The notes beneath the pieces are model-generated. The model did not search any database and was not told where the DNA came from. It saw nothing but the letters and a program-made list of their open reading frames with translations. This document shows, piece after piece, positions 12,201 to 38,350 of a stretch of 64,000 bases of DNA. The position numbers and the translations under genes were made by a program. The stretch lies in assembly GCF_016859285.1 (NCBI RefSeq), contig NC_053402.1, positions 23,941,056 through 24,005,055 on the forward strand, written 5' to 3'. Position 1 is the first letter of the stretch. Each line of letters starts with the position of its first letter. The DNA is from Xiphias gladius. Taxonomy: Eukaryota; Chordata; Actinopteri; Istiophoriformes; Xiphiidae.

Positions 12201-12290
12201 GGACGCGCAAAGCGATGATGTGAAAGTTGCATTTTCACGTATCGGATGGTGGGAAGATTTGTGCGGCCCTTGCGAGTTTCAGCTAACGCT
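12201..12290 (+). promoter_or_regulatory. Probable promoter and non-coding exon 1 of the 64-residue protein gene
   Basis: A strong splice donor (GCT then GTGAGTAATG at 12291) ends a CpG-containing stretch. It has no use on its own but would join to the acceptor at 13400-13401 (TTCCAG) or 13428-13429 (CTGCAG), just upstream of the ATG at 13454. The transcription start is not visible, so the left limit is a guess. Confidence 0.45.
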
Positions 12291-13453
12291 GTGAGTAATG
12301 TGACTGACATTTTGTGGAGAAAAAAAAATCAGCGCTAGCTTAGTTACCGTATGAGAAACAGTGATGTTTACGAGCTAAAGCGTTAGCTTGCTAGCAGGTG
12401 ATCTCTTCGATATTTGGTCATTTTTTTTGCGCAGTTTACGGTTGCGGTTCCTCTGTTCTCGTTACTTACTGTATATTGGTTTTTAACATCAATAGCATTC
12501 TTGTAAGTCGTATTACGTACGCCAAATTGCACTCAAACTTTACTAAATCCGTGCTGACAGACACCTGACGTACTAGTTAGACATGAATCGAAACTTCTTA
12601 CGTGTCATTATGTGCCGTTCTTCAATTCGGCATATCACATGGGGTATTACATTTTATATTTGGGGACAGTTTCGATTCAATTAACTGCTTTTACCTGAAG
12701 CTTACGTTTGCTCTCTTTGAGCAAGAACTGAACCTCTAAAATTTCTCCCAATGGGTGTAGCTACTATTACGGGGCTAGAGGATCATTACTGATCAATATT
12801 GATAATTTTATCGGCCTTTTGATAACGTATTTACGCAAATGTTGCTGTTCAGAGTAGTGATTCCGACCTAATTGCATTTAAAAGAAGTTACATCACGAGA
12901 TGTTGAGGGCCTTGCTTCACATGGTTGAAGAGCATTTTACCTCGGTGTGATTATTTGACACATGATTTTTGCACACACTTGCCCTGTGGAGTGTTTTGGA
13001 AATCTGAAAAAATCAATACGCTGTAGATTTCGGCCAGATGACTGCAATGTAAAGCGGGCAAGCAAAGCATAGCGTCAACAAAAGGATATAAAATCAGTGC
13101 TCTATGCTCCTCTAAGACTCCATTCCTGTGATTTTTCAGATATTCCTGTTGGTAAAACATGACCAAATAAACTTTTTGTATGTTACTCGAATTTTAAGCC
13201 TCCGTCCAATGTCACTGACACAGGGATTTTTTTTTTTTTTTCAAGACTTGATTCTAATGTCAACAAAAATAATCTGGCAAGAATACAGTTCTTGGGAATA
13301 CAAAGTTTCATTCCACAGTACAGGTCTCAGCATTGACCTTGAAATCTAGCATTGCTCAGTTCCTAGCTGAAATGTTGGCGTGTCTCGTTGTCTCGTTCCA
13401 GTCTTTGACGGAGCCTGTCTGATCTGCAGCTGAGCCTCCCTGTCTGCCTCACC

Positions 13454-13648
13454 ATGCCACTGGTGGTGGATGCCGTGTGGGCGCTGTGGAGCATCGGAGC
13501 TGGCATCTATGACTACTTCCACACCAGCGCCATGGAGGAGAGGATCCACACACTGGAAAACGTCCTCTCTATCCACCAGTTTGTGATCGCAGCCCTGTCG
13601 GCAGGTCTCATCCTGCTCATGACATATATACTATGGAGAAAACACTAA
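13454..13648 (+). CDS. Unrecognised 64-residue single-pass membrane protein
   Basis: A compact open frame starts ATGCCACTGGTGGTGG in good Kozak context (CACC before ATG) and ends at TAA. Residues 1-22 are hydrophobic with Trp (VVDAVWALWSIGAGIYDYF), residues 29-42 are charged and helical (MEERIHTLENVLSI), and residues 44-61 form a clear transmembrane helix (FVIAALSAGLILLMTYIL) followed by a short basic tail, WRKH. That looks like a tail-anchored or hairpin small protein, possibly of ER or mitochondrial membrane. Splice acceptors at 13401 and 13429 fit a non-coding first exon ending at 12290. I do not recognise the family. Its composition and tidy domain pattern make it look real compared with the random frames around it. 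Confidence 0.65.
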   Translation: MPLVVDAVWALWSIGAGIYDYFHTSAMEERIHTLENVLSIHQFVIAALSAGLILLMTYILWRKH

Positions 13649-13904
13649 AACCTTCATCCACTGAATGTTGTTTTGTCGCAGGATATCTTTCATTACCCGG
13701 GCCCGTTTTCCATCCAGATGTTGGCCAGAGGGACAGTCTGGCTCATACAGATGCTCACCTTTGAAGATCAAGCATGTTCAGTAACGATTGGGATGTCCCA
13801 AATGAGGTCAGGAGCACTGATGGGCAACTAAACCGAGCAAAGAAGCTCCATAAGGACATGAAGTCTCTGAAAACTAGTCGATGCCCTTTGGGTAGTTGGA
13901 GCTT

Positions 13905-13968
13905 TGTCTGTCTTTCTGTCTGTCTTTCTGTCTGTCTTTCTGTCTGACTGACTGACTGACTGACTGAC
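13905..13968 (+). repeat. CTGT/CTTT and GACT tetranucleotide array
   Basis: TCTGTCTTTCTGTCTGTCTT units followed by GACTGACTGACTGACTGAC. It probably lies in the 3' UTR of the preceding small gene. Confidence 0.9.
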
Positions 13969-16844
13969 AGATGGACCATTGTCCACATTAACCCAAAATC
14001 ATAACTGCTTCTCAAGGCAACTTTGCACTTTGACTTTTTTGCCCAAGCTTGAAGGATTTGATGTTGATTTAAAAAAAACAAAACAAAAAAAAAACACAAC
14101 CCTCTGAGATGATGCGCTTACTTTAAACACCTTCGCAGTGTGTGCTGAGGGGTGAAGGTGTTCGGTCATTGTTGGTGACGACGGCTGTCTCTGAAAAGCG
14201 GAGATGCTTGGGAATTTAAATCCTTTGATGTGTTACAGAACTGAAGTGCGATTGGTTGATACTAAATTTATTAACCCTGTTTTCACAAGATCACAATGTA
14301 ATTACCTCGTGTTTCCAAGTTAATCGTGTTCTTTTTTGAGTATAATATCAGTTTTATGCAGTGCTTATTCATTTCTCTAAGGCCATTAAGCTGACGGAAT
14401 GATCTGATTATCTTGACATAATTTAGATTGGCATCACAACTTAATTATCTGAATCCTGAGCTAACAAATGCTGTTCATAACGTAGCGTTCTCCTCTGTAA
14501 TTTCTGCTTTGGTCTCTTCTCAGATGCCTCATTCTCGCAAAGCAAGAGGAACAAACCGTTGCTGAAACCCACGTTAGATAGACTGTAAAGCAGATAAATC
14601 CATTATCATGAAAAATATTTGGCCCCCCGATGAAAGCTGATGTTTTCACTTTTCAGTTTACATCAAAACCTTTACATGATTCTTCATAAAGGTTCATAAA
14701 GTTTCAACATAAACTCAACATGACCTCATAACATGTAATAATTATCAATGCCTCCACGCCCCCAAATTAATTCTAAGAAACTTGCGAGATAAATAACAGA
14801 TAACAGATCAATAATGTAATTTTGCCTATTGGATCAGAACAGATTCGCAGTTTCATTCAACCACAGATGAGGCAGACACTGTTTAAAGTGTGTGAAATTA
14901 CACCTCTAGTCTTTTAGTACAACTCAGAACATACTGTGTATTCATGTTTACAAGTCTTTTTTTTTTTTTGCAGACAACTCTGCAAGAACGAACTTACTAA
15001 AGGGAATTGTGACATCTGCCCCGGGACACACTCCTAAAACTGTTTTATGACTCAGTTTTATTCTTGCGAGGGTTAAAAAAAACGAAGCAAGTAAAACATA
15101 TGGAAAACATACAGGCCTGTGTTTTCACCAACCTGTACATCAAACAGGACCCTGGTTGATCCTATTTGCTGAGTACTGTCTTAGGATAATGAGCTTTAAA
15201 ACAAATCATGATGATAGAGTTGTGATCTTGAGAGAGCAGGCCCAAAAAAAAAGTCTCGGCAATGAAACACACTCTCTGCTTTCATAGTTAGTCACTTTCT
15301 GTGAGGGGACCGTTTCCCACCAAATACTTTATCCAAGAGTATGATAGTCCTTTGTCAGACTGGGGGTGGTTCGTAAAATTTGAGACAAATGCCTTCGGCT
15401 TCTGTGGTTTGTAATTATCCTCGTTCTGAGTGGCAGAACTAGAAAAACAGGATAAGCACAAAAAACACTGCTAAGAGGTTCAAACACTGGGTAATTAATT
15501 CATCTGTCACGTGACTTATTGTCAGTTTTTTCATGCTGAGGAGAAAGGATTGGAGATGTGGGATGTTAGAGGTTAGTCTTTATTTAGTGTTGTCTACTGT
15601 GTTTTGGAAAGGGTGTGTTTGTGTGTGTGTGTGTGTGTGATACATTTCATTTCTAATGAAATGTATCTGTCACGTTTTCTCTGCTGCACCTGCTCACTTA
15701 CTGTGTGCTCTACTGTATGTTACTCTGACAAACTACTACCATGGCTTCGACTAAAGGGAATATGTTTGAATAATAAGTCAGAGCTGTTCTTTTTCCCACT
15801 TGTTTCGTGTTTTAATTACAACCTTTTTGTTCCCTGTCATGGTTAACGATAATTTAATTTCAAATAATTTAAATAATGTTAATAATAATTTTGTTGTTGT
15901 TTTTTTAAACTCGTAAACAAGTCATTTTAAATCTGGATATGTGCCTCCATCGTGTGTTTTTGGGTTCATTTTATGTAAAATAGGATGAAACCAAAAAGGA
16001 AGGAAAAAAATCCATATGCTCGGAGGCCACGGTCTTGTGCAGCATCATGAGACAAGAAATGTAATTGAAAATAAATCAACATAAACAGAGATTACACATC
16101 TTATCAGATGATAGGCTATGAAAGAATCTATATAGTTACAAGGTTCCCCTTCTACAAAATTCCACACTTACAATCAAAAATCAAAACTGGATAGAGCCAT
16201 ACTGTCAGTGATTTCCGTGGACTCTGTTGACTGGTTAGTTATTGTTGCGGCTCGGTAACACAGTGGAAATATCACCACTGTGTGAGTTCAGCTACCGTGT
16301 GCTCATGAGCTATTTTCGTCCACGTTATGTTTCGGGGTCAGTGGTTTAGTCATGCGCAGGCAATAATTATTGATATAATAATTTTTATTATTTAGAGTGC
16401 ATTTCTCTCAAATTATGGAAAGATATTTGGGCCACCTCTAATGATTTAAAAAAAAAAAAAAAAACGGTTAATAACAAATGAACACAACAAAATATATATA
16501 TAAAAACAATTTTTTAACATTGGATGTGATGATACATTTGATACTGGCACGAATTCCGCTTCACAGAACTGATACTCTTTAATTTTGAAAACAAAAAAAT
16601 CAGTGTAATCAATCAATCAATCAGTGGCTATAGACACTTCTGTTTGACCCTCATTTTTAACTGGTGGGTGTCTCAAAATTGCCACGTTTTTTTTTTTTTT
16701 TTAATTTAAATTTTTTTTTGTGATGGTGTGCGTCGTCGGGGAAAAGGAAAAATCAGAGGAAAACCATATCATACGCGACTTATCCTGGTCTTATTCAAAA
16801 TGTTTTTCATAAACAGCATCATAATCAGTGAGGCATATCCATCA
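13969..16844. other. Intergenic, no gene seen
   Basis: AT-rich DNA with a GT run at about 15613-15640, T runs near 14959 and 16690, and A runs near 16448. Part of the left end may be the 3' UTR of the 64-residue protein gene. No conserved coding segment was found. Confidence 0.5.
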
Positions 16845-18070
16845 GTGGCGGAAGAAGTACTCAGGTCTTCAAGCAAAAGTCCTAATTCCAAGATGTTACT
16901 TAAGTAGAACTATTATCTGCTGAATTCACTCAAAGTATTAGAACTACTGGGCTGGGGTGTAGCCCCGTACATACGCAGCCTCAGCGGTCCCCGTCCCACT
17001 TTCTATGCAGTCATCGTCACACCTGTACAAATAACTGAATCAACAAGTAAACACATCTGTAGTGGTTATTAACGTCATCAGTAATGAAGTGCTCATTATG
17101 CAGTTTTGAACATACTGTAATCACTGTGTGAAGCTTTCACTGTGGAGACCATTATAAAGCACGTCATGGTTTTTAGGCCTTTGTTGTACGTTGGGCATGA
17201 GACAAAGGATGGAAAGTGATCTTATTTCAGGCCCCTACACGGAGAAAGGATTTCTGTATTTCCTGATGGAAAAACAGATGAATGAGGAGAATTATTTTTT
17301 TATTTAAAAAATAAAAAGCCCAATTCAAATACATGTAAAGAGAAAAAGGTAGCTCCAGGATTAGACCCCGCTACAAGCTCGAGCTGGTGTGATGTGAAGT
17401 AATAACTATGTTGTGAGTTTTTTTCTGATGCTGCTGATACTTTATTCTCATCAGTTACAATATTAAAACTGTTAAAAACACTGTAGTAAACTAACTGTAT
17501 TTCGAAAGTCATTCGTTGAGGAACATTTTACATTACAAGCATTTATAAATGTGTCGTATAATACTTTAGATTCACAATAAAACGGACTACTTGATGTCTC
17601 TTGTCAGTGTAAATTACTGCAAATGTGTAGTTGAAATGACTTTTTCAAATGGTCACGATTGGTTCCATAAACCATAACGGAGCTTCTGGGGTACATGGTT
17701 AGATACAGGGAGCAGTCTGTCAAATAATTTGTTCAACGGTAATACAGACGAAAACCAACTTCCGGTTTTCAGACAATTTCCAGGCTTTTTGAGGGCTCTT
17801 CCCATGTTGGGGCCCTGGATACTCATTTTTAATATTTTTCTTCTCTCTACTTTACCCCTGCTACTGGATATATTAGTGGTATTGTACTGCCTCATGCCAT
17901 ATAAGCATATCATGTTTTTCTTGTGTAAAAAGGCTCCATTAAATATAAATTAAAAGTACAGTATTTGCCTCTGAGCTATAGTAAAGTATAAATGGGAAAT
18001 ACTCATACACGTACTGTAAAATTGTCGAAGTTGTAAGTAAGTACAGTACTTAGTTACATTCCACTGCTGA
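16845..18070 (+). mobile_element. Probable non-autonomous DNA transposon with inverted ends
   Basis: The left end reads CAGTGGCGGAAGAAGTACTC, and the right end reads GTACTTAGTTACATTCCACTGCTG, which begins CAGCAGTGGAATGTAACTAAG on the other strand. CAGTGG and CAGCAGTGG are matching inverted ends, and both flanks carry the AGTACT-rich sub-terminal sequence also seen at 296-450. The roughly 1.2-kb interior has no intact transposase; its 86- and 74-residue frames are unremarkable. The family is a common fish repeat, but its superfamily is not certain from sequence alone. Confidence 0.65.
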
Positions 18071-18164
18071 TATTTATTTAATTTCAGTAAGGTTTTGTGT
18101 CTCTGACCACACCAGGCTGTGCTGGTGTGTCGCTGCGAACGACTCGGCTCCATGGGCCGGCTCC

Positions 18165-18698
18165 TCTACGTGAACGATGGGAGTCGGCTCCCGTGTGAGA
18201 GCCTATTTCTTTTATTTCTCTTTTTGTTAAATTAATTAATACGAGACTGAATTTCTGTCTGATCACACTGCTCAGCGCTGACCGAGTGTTGGGTTGATGT
18301 GTGTGCAGTGCCCCGCCGATCGTGTGTGATGACAGACAAGGATCACACCATCAGGTTACAAACTCTTTTGTTTAGTGTTTGTAATAAATAATTCAGAATT
18401 TATAACATTCAGCATCAATAAAACCTTCAATACACATGTGAAATGCTGTTTGGTGTTTTTTATATGAATGTTTTCATGCCAAACACAATTTAAAATAATG
18501 GTATTCTGGAAATTATTAGGTTTAGTTTAATTACATTGAATGATCGAGGTGATAGACGTGCACACAAACCAATCATAGGTCAAAACATTGTTAAATTTGG
18601 CTGAATTATAAAGGGAGCCGAAAGAATCTGCTCCTATGGCTGAGCTGAGAAAAAACGAGCCGGTTCACTATTCAGAGCCGGAATTCCCATCACTACCA
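18165..18698 (+). mobile_element. hAT-like MITE
   Basis: The left end is ACGATGGGAGTCGGCTCCC and the right end is GAGCCGGAATTCCCATCACTA, read on the opposite strand as TAGTGATGGGAATTCCGGCTC. GATGGGA...CGGCTC at both ends in inverted orientation is the familiar terminus of fish hAT-type elements. The interior has no transposase. It starts about 100 bases after the previous element. Confidence 0.65.
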
Positions 18699-18929
18699 CG
18701 CTTGCAAGCGGCAAATGTGGCCCGTGGGACGGGGCCAAATATTTCAACCCATCAGCGCTCGGGCTTTTACAACCAAGCGCGGTGGTTGGGTGGAGCTGCT
18801 AGAAGGCGGGATCTTTCAACAGACGTCAGGTCAGAAGCCTCAACCTACATCTCGTCAAGTTTTCGGGTTAGCCCAAAGGAGGAGGAACTCTGCCTTCAAA
18901 ATAAGAGCACGCAAGTAAGATTACGTTTT

Positions 18930-19682
18930 CAGAATTCATGTATTTAATGTAAGTATTTTCATGGAGATGTCCTCCTTGGAACCGCATAGTCATATTCATT
19001 ACACACAATGCAAGTGGAACACATATTTGAGCATTTTATAGTTTCATTAGAACTTATTTAGAAAATACTAACCGGATAAAGTCTGTGATATTTTCTGCCA
19101 CTTTCCTGTGCCGCTAACCCAACTTGCCAACTGGCGCTAGGCGAGAAGTAATGTGAATTTTGGTAAAATTATGGCATCTAAACCACTGGAAACGTGTGCC
19201 ATTTCTCTATTTAAGGAGTTGACGATCAGCTGCAGCTTTCGAGTTCTTAATTGGTGAAGTCAGAGTGCCGGACAATGCTATCTAGTTAGCCCGGGGTTGT
19301 TGCTAGCTGGCTAAGGAAGTTAGCCAGTTAGCTAGCAAGCCGCGTCAGCTTGCCAGAGGCAGTTCTCTTCTTTCGCGCATTTCGAGCCTGTCCACGGACC
19401 TCTATAACTGTTAAACCGGTACCTGAGCAAAAACGTTAGCTTTTAGCTTCGCCAATGTCAAATGCGAAAGAGCGAAACTTCCACAATCCGCTTTTAAAAT
19501 GAGGAGTCAACACAGTTTCTCCTAAGCGGCTGGTTCTCTGCCAACGCTACTCTTTTGTTTTGACAAAGGAAGAGGACCAGAGATTCTTTTTTTTTTTTTT
19601 TTTCCTTTTTTTTTTTTTTTAGCTTTAGGTTGTGGTAAAGTTTCTTTGGCCTTTTTTGTTTGTTTGTTTGTTTGTTTGGGCA
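18930..19682 (+). promoter_or_regulatory. suz12: suz12 promoter and 5' UTR region
   Basis: The 750 bases before the suz12 start codon hold no other gene. An imperfect hairpin lies at 19300-19338, with arms TTGCTAGCTGGCTAA and TTAGCCA(GTTA)GCTAGCAA around GGAAG. At about 19587-19620 a 34-base, T-rich pyrimidine tract ends in AG. It could be the 3' splice site of a 5' UTR intron, or simply a U-rich leader. A TTTG repeat follows at 19657-19678, immediately before the ATG. Confidence 0.6.
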
Positions 19683-33723
<14,041 letters not shown>

Positions 33724-36240
33724 CAGCTCAAGCAGAGAGCCACAAGATCCCAAACAGGACTCGAGTTTGGAAAATTGAGGCTACAAACCAGAATCGACAA
33801 AAAGGCGACAGACAAGCAGGTGTTCAAACACACGCACAGGTTACTGCAGGGATTATGTTTTCAAGGGCAGGTTACATCAGAAACAAGATGAACTTTTACT
33901 CACGAAAGTCGTTTGGTTTTCAATGTTCACACATTTACATCGAAGAGACGCTTCAGAGGCGTTCGTCATTTGGTGACTCATGAAAGCGAGGAGTTCAGAA
34001 AAACTTGAAGCTTTGAATCATCGTCATTTTCTCTTTTTTGAGAACTACAGAGGTGCCACGTTATTTCCTTGGATCTCCAGCCCATCACGTTTATTAACGA
34101 CAAAACTATGAGGTGAGCACAAAACACACTCGGCCTTCAGGCTGGATGTGTTTGACCACATTTTGTAGACCTAAAGGATGAGGCTGGCGGTTTTCTAGAT
34201 TATTCTAATTGTCAGCAAATCCCACGAAAAGAGCAAAACCAACAGTGTGTCAGTCCGTCTCTCGGCGCTTGGACTCTCATTCCTCTGACCGTGGCTCTCA
34301 GCTCCGAGCCCCATGGGTTTGTACCGAAGACGTAAATCTTTAAAAACGACCTCACTAATGTATGATTTCATTTTTTAAAAAGGCTCAGTAATTCTCCTAA
34401 AACAGCCGGTCGCTGTAGTTTTTTAACAAACAGGAGGAAATAGTGCGTTTGGGACTGAGATATATCAGGATTTGAAACGCACACGAAGAAACATTCATTG
34501 TTGGTTTGGGTCTTTTTAGGGATTTGTTGACGATAAGCAAACTAAGGAATATAACAAGACGAATCCAGAAGTTTGGGTCTGTGGGCTGAAAGTTCGAAAT
34601 CTGCTTCCACATGTTTCTGCAGCTGTTCTGGCAGATTGAGCAGAGATTAGCCAACACGTTTTTTTGGATCCGTTTTCTGCTCGCTCAGATCCACAGACGC
34701 AGCTTTTTCTTCTGGGCTCAAAACATCAACCGCACTCTGTTGCTCCTTCAACCCAATCTGCGTTTTCAAATCGGCCTCTGTAGTTTCCAGACCAATCAGA
34801 TCCACCTTGTGCTCAGTCCACGGTTTTGCCAATGAGCTTCAAATGGGATCATTTTTGTCTTCCTCAGTGTGACGCACCAATCAGTGACCTTCCAGACACA
34901 CTCAGCTCCACCAAAGGTTTTCATTTATTACCGAGTGTGTGTGCACGTGCACGTTAGTGTCATGGGTGTCAGATCAGGTCTGCGGGTCTCCGATCAGGTC
35001 TCTGGGGTCTCTGCACAGACTCGACAGTTGACGTGAATCGGCCGCAGCATCTGTCTTCCTGAACTCCGCTGCAGTTTCACACACTTTACTGGTTTTTAAT
35101 TTTCCACTCGATGACAGTATATATTGATATTTATTATATTTTTTAATTTTTCTAAGTACTAAAGTTTCCAGCCCGCTCCGAGTCCTGGATCCGATGTTCA
35201 CAACTCAAATAGTCCAGCTTGAGGGCTCATCTGAACTTCTGTCACTGGGATTACACACGCAGACAAATCGGCAGGATTCACCAAATACCAGATCGGAACC
35301 GGGACACTAGTGTGCGTGTGTAGTCGTGTTCCAGTACAGTTTCTACTACTGGTGCTAGATCTTTTTTTTTTGGTTTTTTTGGTTTTATGGTTTTGTTTTA
35401 TTCCTCACTTGGTGGAAACAAGTAACACTGCCAGCACTCACAAACGCCAAGACGCATCGCTGCTTCTTCAAACAGTGCTCCTCATCGTGCAGCTCTGCTC
35501 TGCTGAGCCCAGGACAACAGACGGACAGTACGAACCGTGTCCCTCCTCACGCGCTGCCTCCTGTGAAATCCACAGTTCGGTTGCTCGACTTGCTCAGATG
35601 GCTCTGAGAAATGCAGCCACCTTATTCGCAAAATCTGGACACGGCACAAGCACAAGCGTGTCGTGTGTGTTGAGTCCGTCGACGTGTCGGTCGCTTGTTT
35701 ATTTTCGTCTCTGCAAAGCTGAAATCGAGAAACGTAGATTTTCTGATTTAGGAGGAGGAGGTAGGTTCAGTCAGAGTTGGACCCACAGAGAATTCATTGT
35801 CTGAACAGTTCATCTCCAACGCATTTAAGCCTTTTACCAGGTGCTGCTTCCAGTTTCTTTCATGTGAGAAATTGCTGCCGATCATGAACTGAATCCCTTT
35901 TGGGGTTTTGGACTGCTGGTCCCACGCCAGAGCTCTGGGAACTTCTGATCTGCATTTTCCATTATTTTATCGACTAATTTACTAAGTGATCACGAATGAA
36001 AATGAGTGATTGAGGCCACACCTGTGGAGGCGGCGGTCCCCCTGAAACAGCACCCGGGTAAAAGCACCACCGTTAACTGGAGATGAGTTGTTCTTCTTTC
36101 TTTTTTAATGTGTCATTTCTCAGCTGGTTTTTGATTTATTTTTCTCCTCATTGTTGCTGCACCTGCCCACTGCACCTGTTGTTATGTACATAAGACTCTG
36201 TGAAACTATATGTAATAAATTAGCTTTTGACCACGGTTGT
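33724..36240 (+). other. suz12: suz12 3' UTR
   Basis: No intron or coding segment is evident after the stop. AATAAA at 36214-36219 is the best poly(A) signal, giving a 3' UTR of about 2.5 kb. At about 35905-36010 a minus-oriented fragment of the ATTAATCGATTA dispersed family is embedded. The 164-residue frame at 35310-35804 lies in this UTR and has no recognisable motif. Confidence 0.6.
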
Positions 36241-37631
36241 TTGGAAACCTGAACGCCACCCGGGAGGTTTTGTTAGTTCCTTCGTTCACAGACCAAAGGG
36301 GATGAATTCGCTGCAGATTTCTCCGCTCTTGTTTCGTGTCTCCTGTGGAAAATATTTCTTGCTTTTTGTTTTAAAAAAAAAAAAATAAATAAAAACAAAC
36401 ACAAAAAAAAAAACAAAAAAAACCCCAGAACAAACAAAAAAATAAGGTTCCTACGAAGCAGATTCAGGCTGCATCCCTGAACCATCTGACCCGGTATCAC
36501 GGTTTTCAAATGATCCTGAAGTTCGGTTTCAGTGAGACACAAAAAAAAAAAAAGCACAGAGTCCAGATGCTGGTGCTGCATTATAGTTTAAGTTTTACTG
36601 CTGCATTGTGGCCAGCTGTTAGGACTGGCACGGACACAGAAATATTTTTGAGGTTTGATGGGAACAGTTGGATTTAGGTGTAAGTTCTCATACTGCGGCG
36701 CCGCTCTTTAAAAGCTTTACATCAGTCAGAGGTCTGATGGCGACAGATCCGGCACCCAGAAACCTGGTTTGCTGTGGGTTTTCAGAGGCGATGGGTTCAT
36801 ATGTTACAGTTCTGAGAGACGTGCAGAGCACTTTTTGTTTCCTTCAGAGCCCGCTGTTGATTTTAAGGGTTTGGTTTTTTTTTTTCCTTTTTCCTTTTTG
36901 TTTCCTTCACGTGAGACCAGCAACATTTTGCACAAGGTGAGAGGAGCCATGTCAAGAAAACAAGACTTTTCTTCAACAATAATGTAAAAACCAGCTGAGT
37001 CAGAATGGTTTTCTATTAAAAACAACAATTTTGTACGACTGTCAGCCACGTGTCCATTTCTTTCTGTAACGTTTCATTTATTACACGTAAAAACATACCA
37101 TACATAATGCATTCTGAGCACTTTTCCTGGTCAAGAACTTCTCCCCAGTGATGTTACACTTGTACCAGATTACCTGACACAGAATCAACCTTTCAAAGCA
37201 GAACGATGGTGGAAGGACGTATCGGTGTCCGGCTTCAGATGAACGAAAAAATCGCACGTGTTCTCTCTCTCTACACCGCTGCCAAATTTAAAAAGCTTTT
37301 TGATTTTGAACGTCTTTTACCAAAGGTGTTTGCATTATGTTTGATTTGACTCAAGATGCTAATGCCTGCCTTAATAAAGTTCAAATTAGTTGGGCTTTAC
37401 TGGAACGAGCAGTATTCCAATACTGTATAGCCACGGCGCTGTTAGTAGTGACATTATTTTACAGTATGTTCAGAAAAGTAAGGGAAGGGAAAAGGAAAAA
37501 GTTAGGGAAAAAAAACCCATTAGCCTACAGAGAACTGCACTGAAGGCATATAAAACCAAACATCAACAGTAAACTAAGTTAAAAAATATTCTTTATTTAA
37601 TATTAGCTCAAATGTAGAATCAGGAGTCTCT
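36241..37631. other. Spacer downstream of suz12
   Basis: A-rich and T-rich low-complexity stretches occur at 36370-36440, 36540-36553 and 36873-36900. The open frames here are built from them. A further ATTAAA near 37015 could serve a longer suz12 transcript. No gene was recognised. Confidence 0.5.
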
Positions 37632-37651
37632 ACTGCCCCCCAGTGGTCACA
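37632..37651 (-). promoter_or_regulatory. CTCF-like motif (pointing left)
   Basis: ACTGCCCCCCAGTGGTCACA, read on the minus strand as TGTGACCACTGGGGGGCAGT, fits the CTCF core (CCAC..GGGGGC). The partner motif at 38331-38350 points the other way. Confidence 0.5.
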
Positions 37652-37984
37652 GCGAGGAACTGCAGCACGTCAATACGGATGTAACAGCGTCCTAGCGCTT
37701 CCGGTTTTCAAAATACAATCACCAAACTCAAGCTAACACAAGCGGGCTGACGGAAATGGTTACTCGTTCTCATGTTCACGGTTAAGACTTTAGTCCACAT
37801 TCATCAGTGGGGAAATACATATATACATATATAAATATCCGGTAGACTTTTCAACAACGGTATCAACTTGGAAATTAATTTGAAACGATCGCCCTTAGCT
37901 ATTTTCACCAGGCTCCGGTCGCGAGCTAAATCACCCAGAGATTTTTTGTTTTTTGAGAGGGACTGAACGCGTTTGTCTGTTAAT

Positions 37985-38028
37985 ATGTCGGAAGAGAGGA
38001 AACAAAAAAACAAGACCAACACCAACAG
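37985..38028 (+). CDS. Candidate first coding exon, gene unknown
   Basis: An ATG opens MSEERKQKNKTNTNR and runs straight into a good splice donor (AACAG then GTGAATC). Upstream there is a CTTCCGG ETS-like site (about 37698) and downstream a CpG-rich stretch (38050-38300), so it looks like the start of a plus-strand gene. I could not find a following exon: acceptors near 39300 all lead to early stops in the required phase. The peptide is lysine-rich and not recognised. It may be chance. Confidence 0.25.
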
Positions 38029-38330
38029 GTGAATCGACTGGATCCGGGGAAGGCAAACCCGTGACTTTCCGCCCCTACGCCGTCGGCTTCCGCCGGCTTC
38101 CGCCGGCTAGCACGGCCCTCGGAACCGCCCGTCATCAGGACACCTGTGGGTTTACCCGCCCGCCTGGCCACACAAAAGCCCTGTTGACACTAAGGGCAAG
38201 TACGTGCCCCCGCTGAAAGACGTGCCCTCGCTTCAGCGTGGACACACCGCGTTGTGAAAACGTCCGCCGTCGTCGTGTCGGCGCTGACGCCGGCTCGATT
38301 CATTTAACACGCCACTAGTAGTTCTTCGCT

Positions 38331-38350
38331 GTGGCCACTGGGGGGCAGCA
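38331..38350 (+). promoter_or_regulatory. CTCF-like motif (pointing right)
   Basis: GTGGCCACTGGGGGGCAGCA matches the CTCF consensus well, including the upstream GGCCA. With 37632-37651 it makes a divergent pair about 700 bases apart. Confidence 0.55.

Noticed and set aside
17653-17953. 86- and 74-residue frames within the 16845-18070 element as a transposase
   Set aside because: No catalytic motif or DNA-binding domain is visible, and the frames overlap on opposite strands.
35310-35804. A 164-residue plus-strand frame downstream of suz12
   Set aside because: It lies in the inferred suz12 3' UTR, has no recognisable motif, and begins in T-rich low-complexity sequence.
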